From CAVWDU01 sp963753815 (GTDB lineage: Bacteria > Pseudomonadota > Gammaproteobacteria > Pseudomonadales > Halieaceae): a stretch of 64,000 nucleotides of DNA. Below, in pieces: positions 26,017 through 34,743 of this stretch; the stretch's first letter is position 1; every line of letters starts with the position of its first letter. Position numbers and translations under genes: made by a program. The stretch is taken from positions 1,364,001-1,428,000 of the forward strand of contig CAVWDU010000003.1 of assembly GCA_963753815.1 (NCBI GenBank), written 5' to 3'. The notes below the pieces were generated by a model, which did not search any database, was not told the DNA's origin, and saw nothing but the letters and a program-made list of their open reading frames with translations.

Positions 26017-27407
26017 TGAGCATCAGAAACACCATCGCGGCAACGTCTGTCGCACTGGCAGGGGCATTACTGCTGGCGCCGGGCGCTGTTTTAGCGCAGG
26101 AAGCCAAGACGCTTGATGAGCTGCTCAATTACGTCAAGCGCGGTCAGGTCGCCGAAGCCAAGGAAAACCGGGCCCGCGAGCAGCGCTTCGCCCAGGACAA
26201 GGCCAACCAGGCGGCCGAGCTGCAGAAGGCCGAGGCCGAGCGCACACGGCAGGAGGAGATCTCACTCCAGCTTGAGGACGAGTTTGAGGCTAACGAACTA
26301 CTGATCGCCGACAAGCAGGAACAGCTGAAAGAGCGGCTGGGTACCCTGGCCGAGCTGTTCGGGCACCTCACCTCCACCGCCGGCGACATGACCTCCAACA
26401 TGGAGACATCGCTGATCAGCGCCCAGTATCCCAACCGCGAGGAGTTTCTCGAGGAGCTTATCAAGAAAATGAGCGGCAGCGACAGACTGCCAAGCATCGA
26501 GGAGATCGAGCGCGTCTGGTATGAGCTGCAACGGGAGATGGTCGAATCCGGCAAGGTGACCGCATTCAATGCCGAAGTCACCAAGCCCAATGGTGACAAG
26601 GTGGAGCAGAAGGTGGTGCGGGTCGGCACTTTCAACGTGGTGTCAGACGAAGGCCTGTACCTCCAGTACGTTCCGGGCAAGAACACCCTGGAAGAACTCG
26701 CCCGACAGCCCACCGGACCCTACATCGGGTGGGCGAGGTCCCTGGCAGCCGCCACCGACGGTATGCACAAGTTCGGCGTCGATCCCACCGGGCCTACCGG
26801 CGGCTCCTATCTCGCCGCACTGATCAACAGCCCGAGCATCGAGGAGCGCTGGCACCAGGGCGGTTACGTCGGCTACGCCATCACCGCGGTCGGTGTGTTC
26901 GCCTTCCTGCTGGCGATCTGGCGCCTGATTGTACTCACGGGTGTCGCTTCGAAAGTCAAAAAGCAGCTCAAGAGCGATACTGCCAACGAAAACAACCCTC
27001 TCGGGCGAGTGCTGAAGATCCACGAAGACAACCCGACGATGGATTCGGAAACTCTGGAGCTCAAGCTCTCCGAGGGTATTCTCAAGGAGACACCGAAGCT
27101 GGAGAGCGGGCTTACCCTGCTGAAGATTATCTCGGCAGTGGCGCCGTTGATGGGACTGCTCGGTACCGTGGTCGGCATGATCATTACCTTCCAGGCCATT
27201 ACCATCTTCGGTGCGGGCGACCCGAAAGCCATGGCCGGCGGTATCTCGGGCGCGCTGGTGACAACCGTGCTTGGTCTGTTGGTGGCTATTCCCACCGTAC
27301 TGCTTTACACGGTCGTGAACGGGCGTGCACAGCGCATCATCCACATCCTCAACGAGCAGACCACCGGTATCATCGCGGAGCACACCGAAGCCAACCAGAG
27401 GAAGTAG
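26016..27407 (+). CDS. TtpC-like MotA/TolQ/ExbB proton-channel protein with long periplasmic N-terminal domain
   Basis: The 463-residue protein has a signal peptide (ALLLAPGAVLAQ, about residues 17-28), a charged coiled coil (about 35-110), a periplasmic middle with VVRVGTFNVVSDEGLYLQY that echoes the preceding DUF3450 protein, then three membrane segments (about 290-310, 370-395, 415-440) forming a MotA/TolQ/ExbB domain (APLMGLLGTVVGMIITFQAI). This is the architecture of Vibrio TtpC, needed for TonB2-dependent iron-siderophore uptake. Its start overlaps the DUF3450 stop by one base. Confidence 0.88.
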   Translation: MSIRNTIAATSVALAGALLLAPGAVLAQEAKTLDELLNYVKRGQVAEAKENRAREQRFAQDKANQAAELQKAEAERTRQEEISLQLEDEFEANELLIADKQEQLKERLGTLAELFGHLTSTAGDMTSNMETSLISAQYPNREEFLEELIKKMSGSDRLPSIEEIERVWYELQREMVESGKVTAFNAEVTKPNGDKVEQKVVRVGTFNVVSDEGLYLQYVPGKNTLEELARQPTGPYIGWARSLAAATDGMHKFGVDPTGPTGGSYLAALINSPSIEERWHQGGYVGYAITAVGVFAFLLAIWRLIVLTGVASKVKKQLKSDTANENNPLGRVLKIHEDNPTMDSETLELKLSEGILKETPKLESGLTLLKIISAVAPLMGLLGTVVGMIITFQAITIFGAGDPKAMAGGISGALVTTVLGLLVAIPTVLLYTVVNGRAQRIIHILNEQTTGIIAEHTEANQRK

Positions 27408-27408
27408 C

Positions 27409-27936
27409 ATGTATTGGTTCGATAGTGCATATGAGGCCGTTGCCCGCTTCATGGACATGGGTGGCAACGTCCTCTGGTTGATCGCGGCACTGCTGTTTGT
27501 GATGTGGATGCTGATTTTCGAGCGGATCTGGTATTTCAAGATCGGCTGGAAGCAAGACGTATCCTCGATCATCAATACCTGGGAATCACGACCGGAGCGG
27601 AAGTCCTGGGAGGCCCACCAGATTCGTGACAAACTGGTGTCCCAGGCGCGACTGCAGATCAACCAGTACCTGCCTGTGATCAAGACCCTGGTAGCGTTGT
27701 GTCCACTGCTGGGTCTGCTGGGCACCGTGACGGGCATGATCGAGGTGTTCAATATCATGGCCGTCACCGGTGGTGGTGATGCCAAGTCCATGGCCGGTGG
27801 TGTGTCGCGGGCGACGATTCCGACAATGGCGGGCATGGTTGCCGCCCTGTCGGGTGTGTTTGGGAATACGTACGTCACGCGGACTGCGGCACGCGAAAGC
27901 GCGTTCCTGGCCGACAACCTGACGACCGATCACTGA
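27409..27936 (+). CDS. exbB: ExbB-type biopolymer transport protein (ExbB2)
   Basis: A compact 175-residue member of the MotA/TolQ/ExbB family with three membrane segments (NVLWLIAALLFVMWMLIF near residues 21-38; the KTLVALCPLLGLLGTVTGM segment; and the TIPTMAGMVAALSGVFGNT segment). It forms the proton channel with ExbD and energises TonB. AGAGGAAG precedes ATG 27409. It is the second ExbB-like protein in the operon, as in vibrio TonB2 clusters. Confidence 0.9.
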   Translation: MYWFDSAYEAVARFMDMGGNVLWLIAALLFVMWMLIFERIWYFKIGWKQDVSSIINTWESRPERKSWEAHQIRDKLVSQARLQINQYLPVIKTLVALCPLLGLLGTVTGMIEVFNIMAVTGGGDAKSMAGGVSRATIPTMAGMVAALSGVFGNTYVTRTAARESAFLADNLTTDH

Positions 27937-27949
27937 GAGAGAATTTGCA

Positions 27950-28357
27950 ATGCGCAGGAACAACCAGGCCGTAGCCGCAGAGGAAGAAGCACAGATCGAC
28001 CTGACGCCCATGCTGGACGTGGTGTTCATCATGTTGATTTTCTTCATCGTAACGGCGTCGTTCATCAAGGAGGCCGGTGTCGAAGTGAATCGGCCCGAGG
28101 CTTCTACCTCCAACCCGGTGGATAACGTCAATATTCTGGTGGCGATCAACGCCAACAACGAGATCTGGATGGATCAGCGGCGCATCGATGTCCGCGCGGT
28201 ACGCGCCAATATCGAACGCCTGCATGCCGAAAACCCCAAGGGCGCGGTGGTCATCCAGGCCGATAACCAGTCAAATACCGAGACGGTTGCCGCAGTGCTC
28301 GATGCCGCGCGCGAGGCGGGTGTCTACGATGTTTCGCTGGCGACTGAAGACAAGTAA
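27950..28357 (+). CDS. exbD: ExbD-type biopolymer transport protein (ExbD2)
   Basis: The 135-residue protein has a short acidic cytoplasmic N-terminus, a single membrane segment containing the conserved proton-carrying Asp (IDLTPMLDVVFIMLIFFIV, about residues 17-35) and a periplasmic C-terminal domain. It pairs with the ExbB encoded 13 bases upstream. Length is usual for the family. Confidence 0.93.
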   Translation: MRRNNQAVAAEEEAQIDLTPMLDVVFIMLIFFIVTASFIKEAGVEVNRPEASTSNPVDNVNILVAINANNEIWMDQRRIDVRAVRANIERLHAENPKGAVVIQADNQSNTETVAAVLDAAREAGVYDVSLATEDK

Positions 28358-28363
28358 CCGATT

Positions 28364-28972
28364 ATGAATGGCAATTTTTTCAGATTGTTCCTTGGGGCGT
28401 TGCTGGCCATTCCGGTCGCGGGTGGCCTGTTCTTCCTGATGCAGTACCTGATTGCCTCCGCGGACCCGGACATCGATGACAAGGGAACGCGCAAGCTGGC
28501 CGACATTCATATGCCGGAGCGGGAGATCGAGACCAATCTCAAGGAGCAGAAACCCGAGAAGGTCGACGATCCGGAAGAGCCCCCACCTGACTTGAGCACG
28601 CCCGATATTGATATGGACATGGACGTGGACATCGTCAACACCGCCCCGCAGGCATCGGTGGAGGTGGAAATTTCCAGCAGTGGCATGGCATCCGGTGATG
28701 GCGAATACCTGCCGATTGTGAAAGTTGCGCCTATCTACCCGCGCCGCGCGCAGACGCGAGGCATCACCGGCTACTGCATTGTCGAGTACACAGTGACCAA
28801 ATCGGGTTCAATACGTGATCCGAAGCCTGTGGATTGCCAGCCGTCCGGCGTTTTCGAGAGTGCTTCGGTGAAAGCGGCCACCAAGTTCAAGTACAAGCCA
28901 CGCGTGGTGGACGGCGAGGCGATTGAGGTAGCCGGTGTGCAGAACAAGTTCACCTACGAACTGGAACAGTAG
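28364..28972 (+). CDS. tonB: TonB-family energy transducer (TonB2)
   Basis: This 202-residue protein has an N-terminal membrane anchor (LFLGALLAIPVAGGLFFLMQ, residues 6-25), a short acidic spacer rich in Pro/Asp (EEPPPDLSTPDIDMDMDVDI) and a C-terminal TonB domain (VKVAPIYPRRAQTRGITGY, about residues 119-137). The anchor carries fewer basic residues and the spacer is shorter than in E. coli TonB, as in TonB2 proteins. It would contact the TonB box of receptors such as the one at the start of the window, though no direct link is shown. Confidence 0.9.
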   Translation: MNGNFFRLFLGALLAIPVAGGLFFLMQYLIASADPDIDDKGTRKLADIHMPEREIETNLKEQKPEKVDDPEEPPPDLSTPDIDMDMDVDIVNTAPQASVEVEISSSGMASGDGEYLPIVKVAPIYPRRAQTRGITGYCIVEYTVTKSGSIRDPKPVDCQPSGVFESASVKAATKFKYKPRVVDGEAIEVAGVQNKFTYELEQ

Positions 28973-28997
28973 CTAAACACTAGCAAGGTTTGCGGTT

Positions 28998-30335
28998 ATG
29001 AAACGCTTTACATCCCGAACATGGCTCAGGGCCGGTGCTCTCTCACTGCCAGTGCTGCTCTTACAACCTGTGTTCACACAGGTTCAGCAGGAGGCGGGTT
29101 TCGTCGCCTGGTCTTCTGCCAGTGCCCAGGAGCAGAAAAAGGATACCCGTGAGACCCGCAAGACGCCCGCATTGCGCAACAAGGTTTATGAAAAACTGGC
29201 TGAAGCGCAGGCGCTCGCGGAAGAGAAAGACATGGCCGGCGCCGCGAAGATCCTCGACGGCATGATCAGTGCCGGCGGCAAACGGGAGCTCAACAGCTAC
29301 GAGCTCGCCAATGTCTACAACCTCTACGCGTTCATTCACTATTCGCGGGAAGATTACAACAAGGCCCTGCGGGCCTACGAAGAGGTGGTTGCCCAGCCCG
29401 ATATCCCGTTGGCGATGGAGATCAACACCCGCTATACCATCGCCCAGCTGTATTTCGTGCAGGAACAATGGCAGAAGGGTATCGACGCGCTGCTGAAATG
29501 GTTCGACATGACTGAAACCCCCAACGCCAATGCCTATGTGTTGCTGGCCCAGGGGTATTACCAGACCAAGGATTACAACAAGGCCCTTGCCAATGTCGAG
29601 AAGGCTATCTCGATGTACAAGGAGAAGGGCAAACTGCCCAAGGAGCAGTGGTACAACCTGGCACGATTCCTTTACTTCGAAAAAGGCGACATCAACAAGA
29701 CGGTAGACGTGCTCGAGGAGCTGCTGAACTATTACCCCAAGAAGCAGTACTGGGTGCAGCTCTCCCACATGTACGGCGAGCAGCAGAAAGATGCCAGGCA
29801 GCTCGCGGCGATGGATACCGCTTACACCCAGGGTATGCTCGACAAGGGCACCGAACAGGTCACCATGGCCTACCTGTACCTCAATGGCGAGATACCTTAC
29901 CAGGCCGCCAAAGTACTGGATAAGGGCATCAAGGACGGGTCCGTCGACGACACCTCCAAAAACTATGAAATCCTGGGGAATGCCTTCCGGCAATCACAGG
30001 AAATCAAGAAAGCGATTCCGGCAATGGAGGCCGCGGCGGCCCGGGCCGAAACCGGCGAGCTTTACGCGCGGCTCGGTAACGTCTATCTCGATGGCGACCA
30101 GAACAAAAAGGCAATTTCTGCCATCAACAAGGGACTCAAGCGCGGTGGTGTGAAGCGTCCGGACACCGCCCGTCTGGTCCTGGGCATGGCCTACTTCAAC
30201 GACAAGCAGTACGACAAGGCCCGCAGTGCGTTCGAGGCGGCCGGCCGTGATGAGCGCTCGGAGACCTATGCCAAGCAATGGCTGAAGTACCTGGATTCGG
30301 AACTGGACCGGCAGAAGAAGCTGCAGGAAGAATAG
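28998..30335 (+). CDS. TPR-repeat periplasmic protein of the TonB2-type operon
   Basis: A 445-residue protein with a signal peptide (residues 1-30, LSLPVLLLQPVFTQV region) and about eight tetratricopeptide-like repeats, for example NVYNLYAFIHYSREDYNKAL, VLLAQGYYQTKDYNKALAN and GNVYLDGDQNKKAISAINKG. TPR proteins close TonB2 operons in vibrios and relatives, where they are thought to scaffold the complex or associate with the outer membrane. It ends the run of six genes; a GC hairpin with flanking A and T tracts lies about 225 bases downstream. Confidence 0.88.
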   Translation: MKRFTSRTWLRAGALSLPVLLLQPVFTQVQQEAGFVAWSSASAQEQKKDTRETRKTPALRNKVYEKLAEAQALAEEKDMAGAAKILDGMISAGGKRELNSYELANVYNLYAFIHYSREDYNKALRAYEEVVAQPDIPLAMEINTRYTIAQLYFVQEQWQKGIDALLKWFDMTETPNANAYVLLAQGYYQTKDYNKALANVEKAISMYKEKGKLPKEQWYNLARFLYFEKGDINKTVDVLEELLNYYPKKQYWVQLSHMYGEQQKDARQLAAMDTAYTQGMLDKGTEQVTMAYLYLNGEIPYQAAKVLDKGIKDGSVDDTSKNYEILGNAFRQSQEIKKAIPAMEAAAARAETGELYARLGNVYLDGDQNKKAISAINKGLKRGGVKRPDTARLVLGMAYFNDKQYDKARSAFEAAGRDERSETYAKQWLKYLDSELDRQKKLQEE

Positions 30336-30560
30336 AGCACGGGGAAGCGTCGACGGATTTACGAGTCGCCACCCTCGTTGCAACGGGCTGCCAGGGCGAG
30401 GGTAAATGACAGGCTGGAAACGGTTACCGCCAACGCCTGCTCAAAGGGTCAAGGTACCCAGTGGAACCGTTATACGATAGGGTTTCTCATGCTGGTGCGA
30501 AGCGCAAAACCGGGTATAAGAAACCGTGCATAGAAAGCCAGGGATGAAAAGCCAGGCATG

Positions 30561-30590
30561 AAAAAAGGGAGCTGCGAGGCTCCCTTTTTT
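30561..30590. terminator. Bidirectional rho-independent terminator between the TonB2-type operon and csp
   Basis: AAAAAAGGGAGC then TGCGAG then GCTCCCTTTTTT forms a perfect hairpin with an A tract before and T tract after, so it works on both strands. It lies 14 bases past the csp stop codon and downstream of the TPR gene. Confidence 0.9.
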
Positions 30591-30604
30591 GTGACCGGCG
30601 AGGG

Positions 30605-30811
30605 TCAGACTGCTACGACGTTCTCGGCCTGAGGGCCTTTCTGGCCGTCGGTGACATCGAATTCAACCTTCTGGCCATCGGCCAGGGTTTTGAATCCATC
30701 ACCCTTGATGGCGCTGAAGTGAACGAAAACATCAGGACCATCTTCCCGCTCAATGAAGCCAAAACCCTTGGTTTCATTGAACCATTTTACGGTGCCAGTT
30801 GTACTTGCCAT
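30605..30811 (-). CDS. Cold-shock domain protein (CspA family)
   Basis: A 68-residue single cold-shock domain with RNA-binding motifs RNP1 (KGFGFIE, residues 15-21) and RNP2 (VFVHFSAI, about 28-35). Such proteins melt RNA secondary structure; whether this one is cold-induced or constitutive cannot be told from the protein. The 5' leader carries a stable hairpin (30835-30850) near the ribosome-binding site AGGT. It ends at the bidirectional terminator. Confidence 0.97.
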   Translation of the reverse strand: MASTTGTVKWFNETKGFGFIEREDGPDVFVHFSAIKGDGFKTLADGQKVEFDVTDGQKGPQAENVVAV

Positions 30812-31137
30812 ATGTATTACCTGTTGTGCAATTGGGCACCCGGGGGTGCCTCGATTAATCTCTATTTATGGGTTACGTACCGAGGAACTGAAGGGACCGT
30901 CGACCGTGATCATAAACGCCGCTGATTATCAGCAAGAGGAAGTGTAGCACCACATAGGCGAGTGTGCAGGCGCACGCAAAAAAAAATTGTGATGCCGGGA
31001 ATCGCCCTGCTCCGGTTCGAGAGGGCCGGACCGCTTCGACGGCCAACGTTTCGCATATTGGCGAGATAACGAAGCGGGTTAGAGGCCTTGACGGTCAAGG
31101 TCTCGAATTCCGGCGCACCGGGTCGGGACGGGCCAGG
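30812..31137. other. Intergenic region between csp and pyk
   Basis: This 326-base gap holds the csp leader and promoter (read on the minus strand) and the 3' flank of pyk. Visible structures are the 7-bp hairpin GGCACCC-GG-GGGTGCC at 30835-30850, an A-nonamer near 30977 and a palindrome CCTTGACGGTCAAGG at 31086-31100. No open frame has coding character and no clear pyk terminator was seen. Confidence 0.5.
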
Positions 31138-32586
31138 TCAGGTGACCGGCAATATTTTCATGATGTTGGTAGAGCCGGAGCGCCCCATTACCGCACCCTT
31201 GGTCAGCAGGATGGAATCGCCCTTTTGTAGAAACCGGCCGTCCAGAAGGAACTCGATCGCCCGCGCTTCGACGCTTTCCTGATCGAAGGCTTCCGAGTCG
31301 AAGTACAGCGGCACCACGCCCCGACACATACACAATTTCTGCAGCGTATTACTGCGCTTGCTGAGCCCGAAGATCGGCAATCCGGAGCTGAGTCGGGACA
31401 TCAGCAGCGGTGTGGTACCGGACTCCGTCAGGCAGGCGATACCGCGCACATTGCGATAATGGTTGGCGGCGTACATAGCCGCCATCGCCACGGCCTCCTG
31501 CGCACTGTCGAACTGTTTGTCGACCCGGTAACCGGAGTGGCGCGTCTTCGGTTGCCGCTCGGCGCCCAGTGCGGAATCCGCCATAGCTGCCACGACCTCA
31601 ACGGGATACCTGCCCACGGCGGTCTCGGCTGAGAGCATGACCGCGTCCGTGCCGTCGAGCACCGCGTTGGCGACATCGAAGACTTCGGCTCGTGTGGGCA
31701 TGGAACTACTGATCATCGACTCCATCATCTGGGTGGCGGTGATGACCACCCGGTCCATCTTGCGGGCCCTGGATATGAGGTCTTTCTGAATACCGATGAG
31801 CTGGGCATCACCGACTTCGACACCGAGATCGCCGCGGGCCACCATGACGCCGAAGGAGGCCTGCAAAATATCATTGAGGGTGCTCTCGTCCGCGACGACT
31901 TCGGCGCGCTCGATCTTGGCGATGATGGCGGATTCAACCGAGTTTGCGAGCAGCAGTTCCCGCGCCTGGTGAATGTCATCGGCACTGGAAACGAACGAGA
32001 CTGCGACGAAGTCAGGTTGTACGTCGGCAAGGCTTTCGATATCGTCGATATCCTTCTGTGTCAGCGCCGGAGCCGCCAGCCCGCCGCCAAGGCGGTTGAT
32101 TCCCTTGCGCGAGCCGAGCCGACCACCTACCAGTACCGAGCACTCCACGGCCCTCTCTTCGACGTCATCCACGCGCAGGCGGATACGACCATCGTCCAGC
32201 AGCAGGGTATCGCCGCGGCCTACACTCTCGCACAGCTGCGGATAGTCGAGCCCGACACTGCGTTGGTTGCCCTCTCCGTCGCCCAGCCCGAGGTCGAGTC
32301 GGAAACGGTCACCGCTGGCCAGCTCGACGCCATCGGATCGGAAACTGCCGATGCGAATCTTGGGGCCCTGCAGATCGGCGAGTATGCCGACGTAGCGCCC
32401 TGCAATCGCGGCCTGCTTGCGGATAACCCTGGCGACCGCGGCGTGGTGCGCGGCGGTACCGTGGCTGAAATTGAGGCGAAATACATCCACACCCGCAGTG
32501 ATCAGGCGGGCGATCATATCGCCAGACTCGCTGGCCGGGCCGATGGTGGCGACAATTTTGGTGCGTCGTTGTACGGTGGGTGGCAC
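31138..32586 (-). CDS. pyk: Pyruvate kinase
   Basis: Catalyses the last step of glycolysis, PEP plus ADP to pyruvate plus ATP. The 482-residue protein shows TKIVATIGPASES (residues 8-20), LNFSHG, the GIQKDLI and VMVARGDLGVE active-site motifs, ATQMMESMI and the C-terminal allosteric domain with CLTESGTTPLL. GTG 32586 is chosen because GGGGGAAG precedes it by five bases and homologues start just before RRTKIVATIG; the frame extends to 32649 without a ribosome-binding site. Monocistronic, convergent with nothing nearby. Confidence 0.95.
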   Translation of the reverse strand: MPPTVQRRTKIVATIGPASESGDMIARLITAGVDVFRLNFSHGTAAHHAAVARVIRKQAAIAGRYVGILADLQGPKIRIGSFRSDGVELASGDRFRLDLGLGDGEGNQRSVGLDYPQLCESVGRGDTLLLDDGRIRLRVDDVEERAVECSVLVGGRLGSRKGINRLGGGLAAPALTQKDIDDIESLADVQPDFVAVSFVSSADDIHQARELLLANSVESAIIAKIERAEVVADESTLNDILQASFGVMVARGDLGVEVGDAQLIGIQKDLISRARKMDRVVITATQMMESMISSSMPTRAEVFDVANAVLDGTDAVMLSAETAVGRYPVEVVAAMADSALGAERQPKTRHSGYRVDKQFDSAQEAVAMAAMYAANHYRNVRGIACLTESGTTPLLMSRLSSGLPIFGLSKRSNTLQKLCMCRGVVPLYFDSEAFDQESVEARAIEFLLDGRFLQKGDSILLTKGAVMGRSGSTNIMKILPVT

Positions 32587-32704
32587 GTTTACTTCCCCCT
32601 GCCAGGCCGGTGGCGCCGACGCGTTGCCCGTGCACTGACCGTGGCGCAATGTTGTTTGATAATGCCTCGCACCGGCTCCTGGCGCCAGTCGGCGCTTTCA
32701 GAAA

Positions 32705-33739
32705 TCAGTGCCTGCCCAGGTAGTCCTTCACCCGATCCGGGAAATCCGTAAACAGGCCGTCCACGTGCTGATGGTCGATAAAGAGATCCAGCAGCGTCTC
32801 GAAACTGTCGACACCGGGCGGAAGTTCGTCGGCCCTGAATGTGTAGGGGTGTACCTTCAGTCCTCGCGCCCTGGCCTCGGGGACGAGGTCGGTGAACAGG
32901 GCCGTGCCGTCCTCCGCGCGCCCGGTGTAGATCTGCATCAGCCAGGGCCCTATCCCGTCGGCATAGCGAGCCACGGCATCGAGGCCCGCGGGGGTTCGCA
33001 TGTGGTCGTAATCGATGTCGCCGTCCTCATGCCAGCCGTTATCGGCGATCAGCTGAATCAGCGGCAGCGGTGTCTTCAGCGTATTCCGCAGATAGCGCAG
33101 CGTCTGGTCATCGAAGCACTGTAGAAAAACATCCTCCGCGCGCTCTGCGTAACCTTTATCGGAAAGCACGGCGAGCACCGCGGTGGCAATGTCCTGGCCC
33201 TGGCGCTTGTGCCACCGGGGCGCCTTGAGCTCGATATAGAGCCCTGCCCGTCGACCACGGCTGTGGTTGAGGCCGTCGATGAAATCAATTTCTTCGGCCA
33301 GTGTGGGAACCCCCGCCCAACCCTCACCGAGAGGAAATCGCCCGGGATACACCGCGCGTTCAGTGCCGTCGACGCCTATGGCACTGCGTTCGTGTACACG
33401 CAGCTGGCGAATTTCCGCCAGATCAAAGTCGATGGCGTAGAAGCGACCGTCATCGCGCTCACGTCCCGGGAACCGTCTCGCCACGTCGGTGGTAGGCCCA
33501 AGGTAGATGTCGTGGAGCACAAGGGGTACCCCATCTCGGCTCAATACCACGTCCTGTTCCAGATAGTCGGCATCCATGGCGTGCGCCAGGGCCTTGGCGG
33601 CGAGCGTGTGTTCCGGCAGGTATCCGCTCGCTCCCCGGTGCGCGATAACCAGGGTCTCAGCGAGGGCGGGCGCCGCCATCACACAGGCCGACAGCAGGGT
33701 GAACAGGACCCTGCGCGCGGTGTTACCTGCCCCCCGCAC
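32705..33739 (-). CDS. glpQ: Glycerophosphodiester phosphodiesterase, periplasmic
   Basis: Hydrolyses glycerophosphodiesters to glycerol-3-phosphate and an alcohol. The 344-residue protein has a signal peptide (residues 1-27, ending APALA) and the GDPD motifs VIAHRGASGYLPEHTL (about residues 31-46) and LEQDVVLSRDGVPLVLHD, whose His, Glu and Asp form the catalytic and calcium site. Length and signal peptide match E. coli GlpQ rather than cytoplasmic UgpQ. Its start overlaps the end of the upstream binding-protein gene by 17 bases, so the two are probably expressed together. Confidence 0.93.
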   Translation of the reverse strand: MRGAGNTARRVLFTLLSACVMAAPALAETLVIAHRGASGYLPEHTLAAKALAHAMDADYLEQDVVLSRDGVPLVLHDIYLGPTTDVARRFPGRERDDGRFYAIDFDLAEIRQLRVHERSAIGVDGTERAVYPGRFPLGEGWAGVPTLAEEIDFIDGLNHSRGRRAGLYIELKAPRWHKRQGQDIATAVLAVLSDKGYAERAEDVFLQCFDDQTLRYLRNTLKTPLPLIQLIADNGWHEDGDIDYDHMRTPAGLDAVARYADGIGPWLMQIYTGRAEDGTALFTDLVPEARARGLKVHPYTFRADELPPGVDSFETLLDLFIDHQHVDGLFTDFPDRVKDYLGRH

Positions 33740-34562
33740 CGCTCGTCGTTTCGGGAAGCTCGGCGATCCAGGCCTTCTCCTCCAGCCACTTCTTGCGCAG
33801 TTTGGTCAGCACACCGATCTTCGCATAGGCGTCGAGGTAGTTTTCCACCAGGTTGAGAAACTGCATATCGTCCTTGCTGATCGCGATGCCCTGGGGTTCT
33901 ACGGTCAGTGGTTGATCCAGCGTGACCAACCCGGCATCCGGGTAACGCAGTACAGACAGCACGCAGATGGGCAGGTCGGCGACCAGGGCATCGGCTTTGC
34001 CTTCGATAATCAGTTGCACCGCCTCGTTGTAGTGGGTGACCTCGGTCAGGCTGGCTTCCGGCGCGACCTCGCGGATAAAGGTGGTGCTGGTCGAATTTTT
34101 CAGCGACAGCAACCTGAGGTCGGCGCGGTTGAATTCACCGGCCTCGGAGACTTCGGCCAGCACTGCATCGCGGGTGAGGATGGATTTACCCGACATCATG
34201 TAGGGGCCCACGAAAGAAACTTTTTCGGTCCGGGCCGGTGTGATGGCCATACCGGAGATGATCATGTCGATCTCATCGCGCTCAAGTGCTTCCATCAGGT
34301 CGCCGAAAGGCATCACCTTGATTTCAAGCTTGACCCGCATCGCCGCCGCCATGGCCCGGGCGAGGTCAACATCGAATCCCATCAGGCCGCCCTGGCGGTT
34401 GCGCGTGTTCATGGGCGGCTGATCTGCGGACATGCCGACGTTGAGCGTATTGAAGTCGATGATCCGGCGCAGGGTATCGCCGGCCTGGGCCACGGTGGAC
34501 AGCGCGCTCGAGGTGACAAAGAGCATTGCGACGATTGCGAATCGGCGAAAGAAACTGGGCAT
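33723..34562 (-). CDS. Family 3 extracellular solute-binding protein (amino-acid type)
   Basis: The 279-residue protein has a signal peptide (residues 1-27, ending VAQA) and a periplasmic binding protein type 2 fold: LNVGMSADQPPMN near the N-terminus, GFDVDLARAMAAAM, the hinge pattern EIDMIISGMAITPART and a TTFIREVAPEASL loop. No ABC permease or ATPase genes are near, so it is an orphan binding protein, either serving a distant transporter or acting as a sensor. It overlaps glpQ downstream, suggesting a phosphodiester- or lipid-derived substrate, which is only a guess. Confidence 0.87.
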   Translation of the reverse strand: MPSFFRRFAIVAMLFVTSSALSTVAQAGDTLRRIIDFNTLNVGMSADQPPMNTRNRQGGLMGFDVDLARAMAAAMRVKLEIKVMPFGDLMEALERDEIDMIISGMAITPARTEKVSFVGPYMMSGKSILTRDAVLAEVSEAGEFNRADLRLLSLKNSTSTTFIREVAPEASLTEVTHYNEAVQLIIEGKADALVADLPICVLSVLRYPDAGLVTLDQPLTVEPQGIAISKDDMQFLNLVENYLDAYAKIGVLTKLRKKWLEEKAWIAELPETTSGAGGR

Positions 34563-34743
34563 GGGGTGTCTCTCCCTGGTTGGGGGTGGTGTGGGGATCA
34601 GCCTGCCAGTGTAGTGCTGAATGCTCGTTCAGGCCAGCGGTTCCCGGACGACCCCGGCGCTGGTGCCCCCGCGAGGTGTGCGTGGTACTGTATTACGGCG
34701 ACGCCTGTGATCTAATGACACCATCAATGAAAGGAGATTCCTG

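Noticed and set aside
26643..27917. A 424-codon minus-strand open frame across the TtpC-like and ExbB genes
   Set aside because: Antisense to two clear membrane-channel genes with ribosome-binding sites; no motif of its own.
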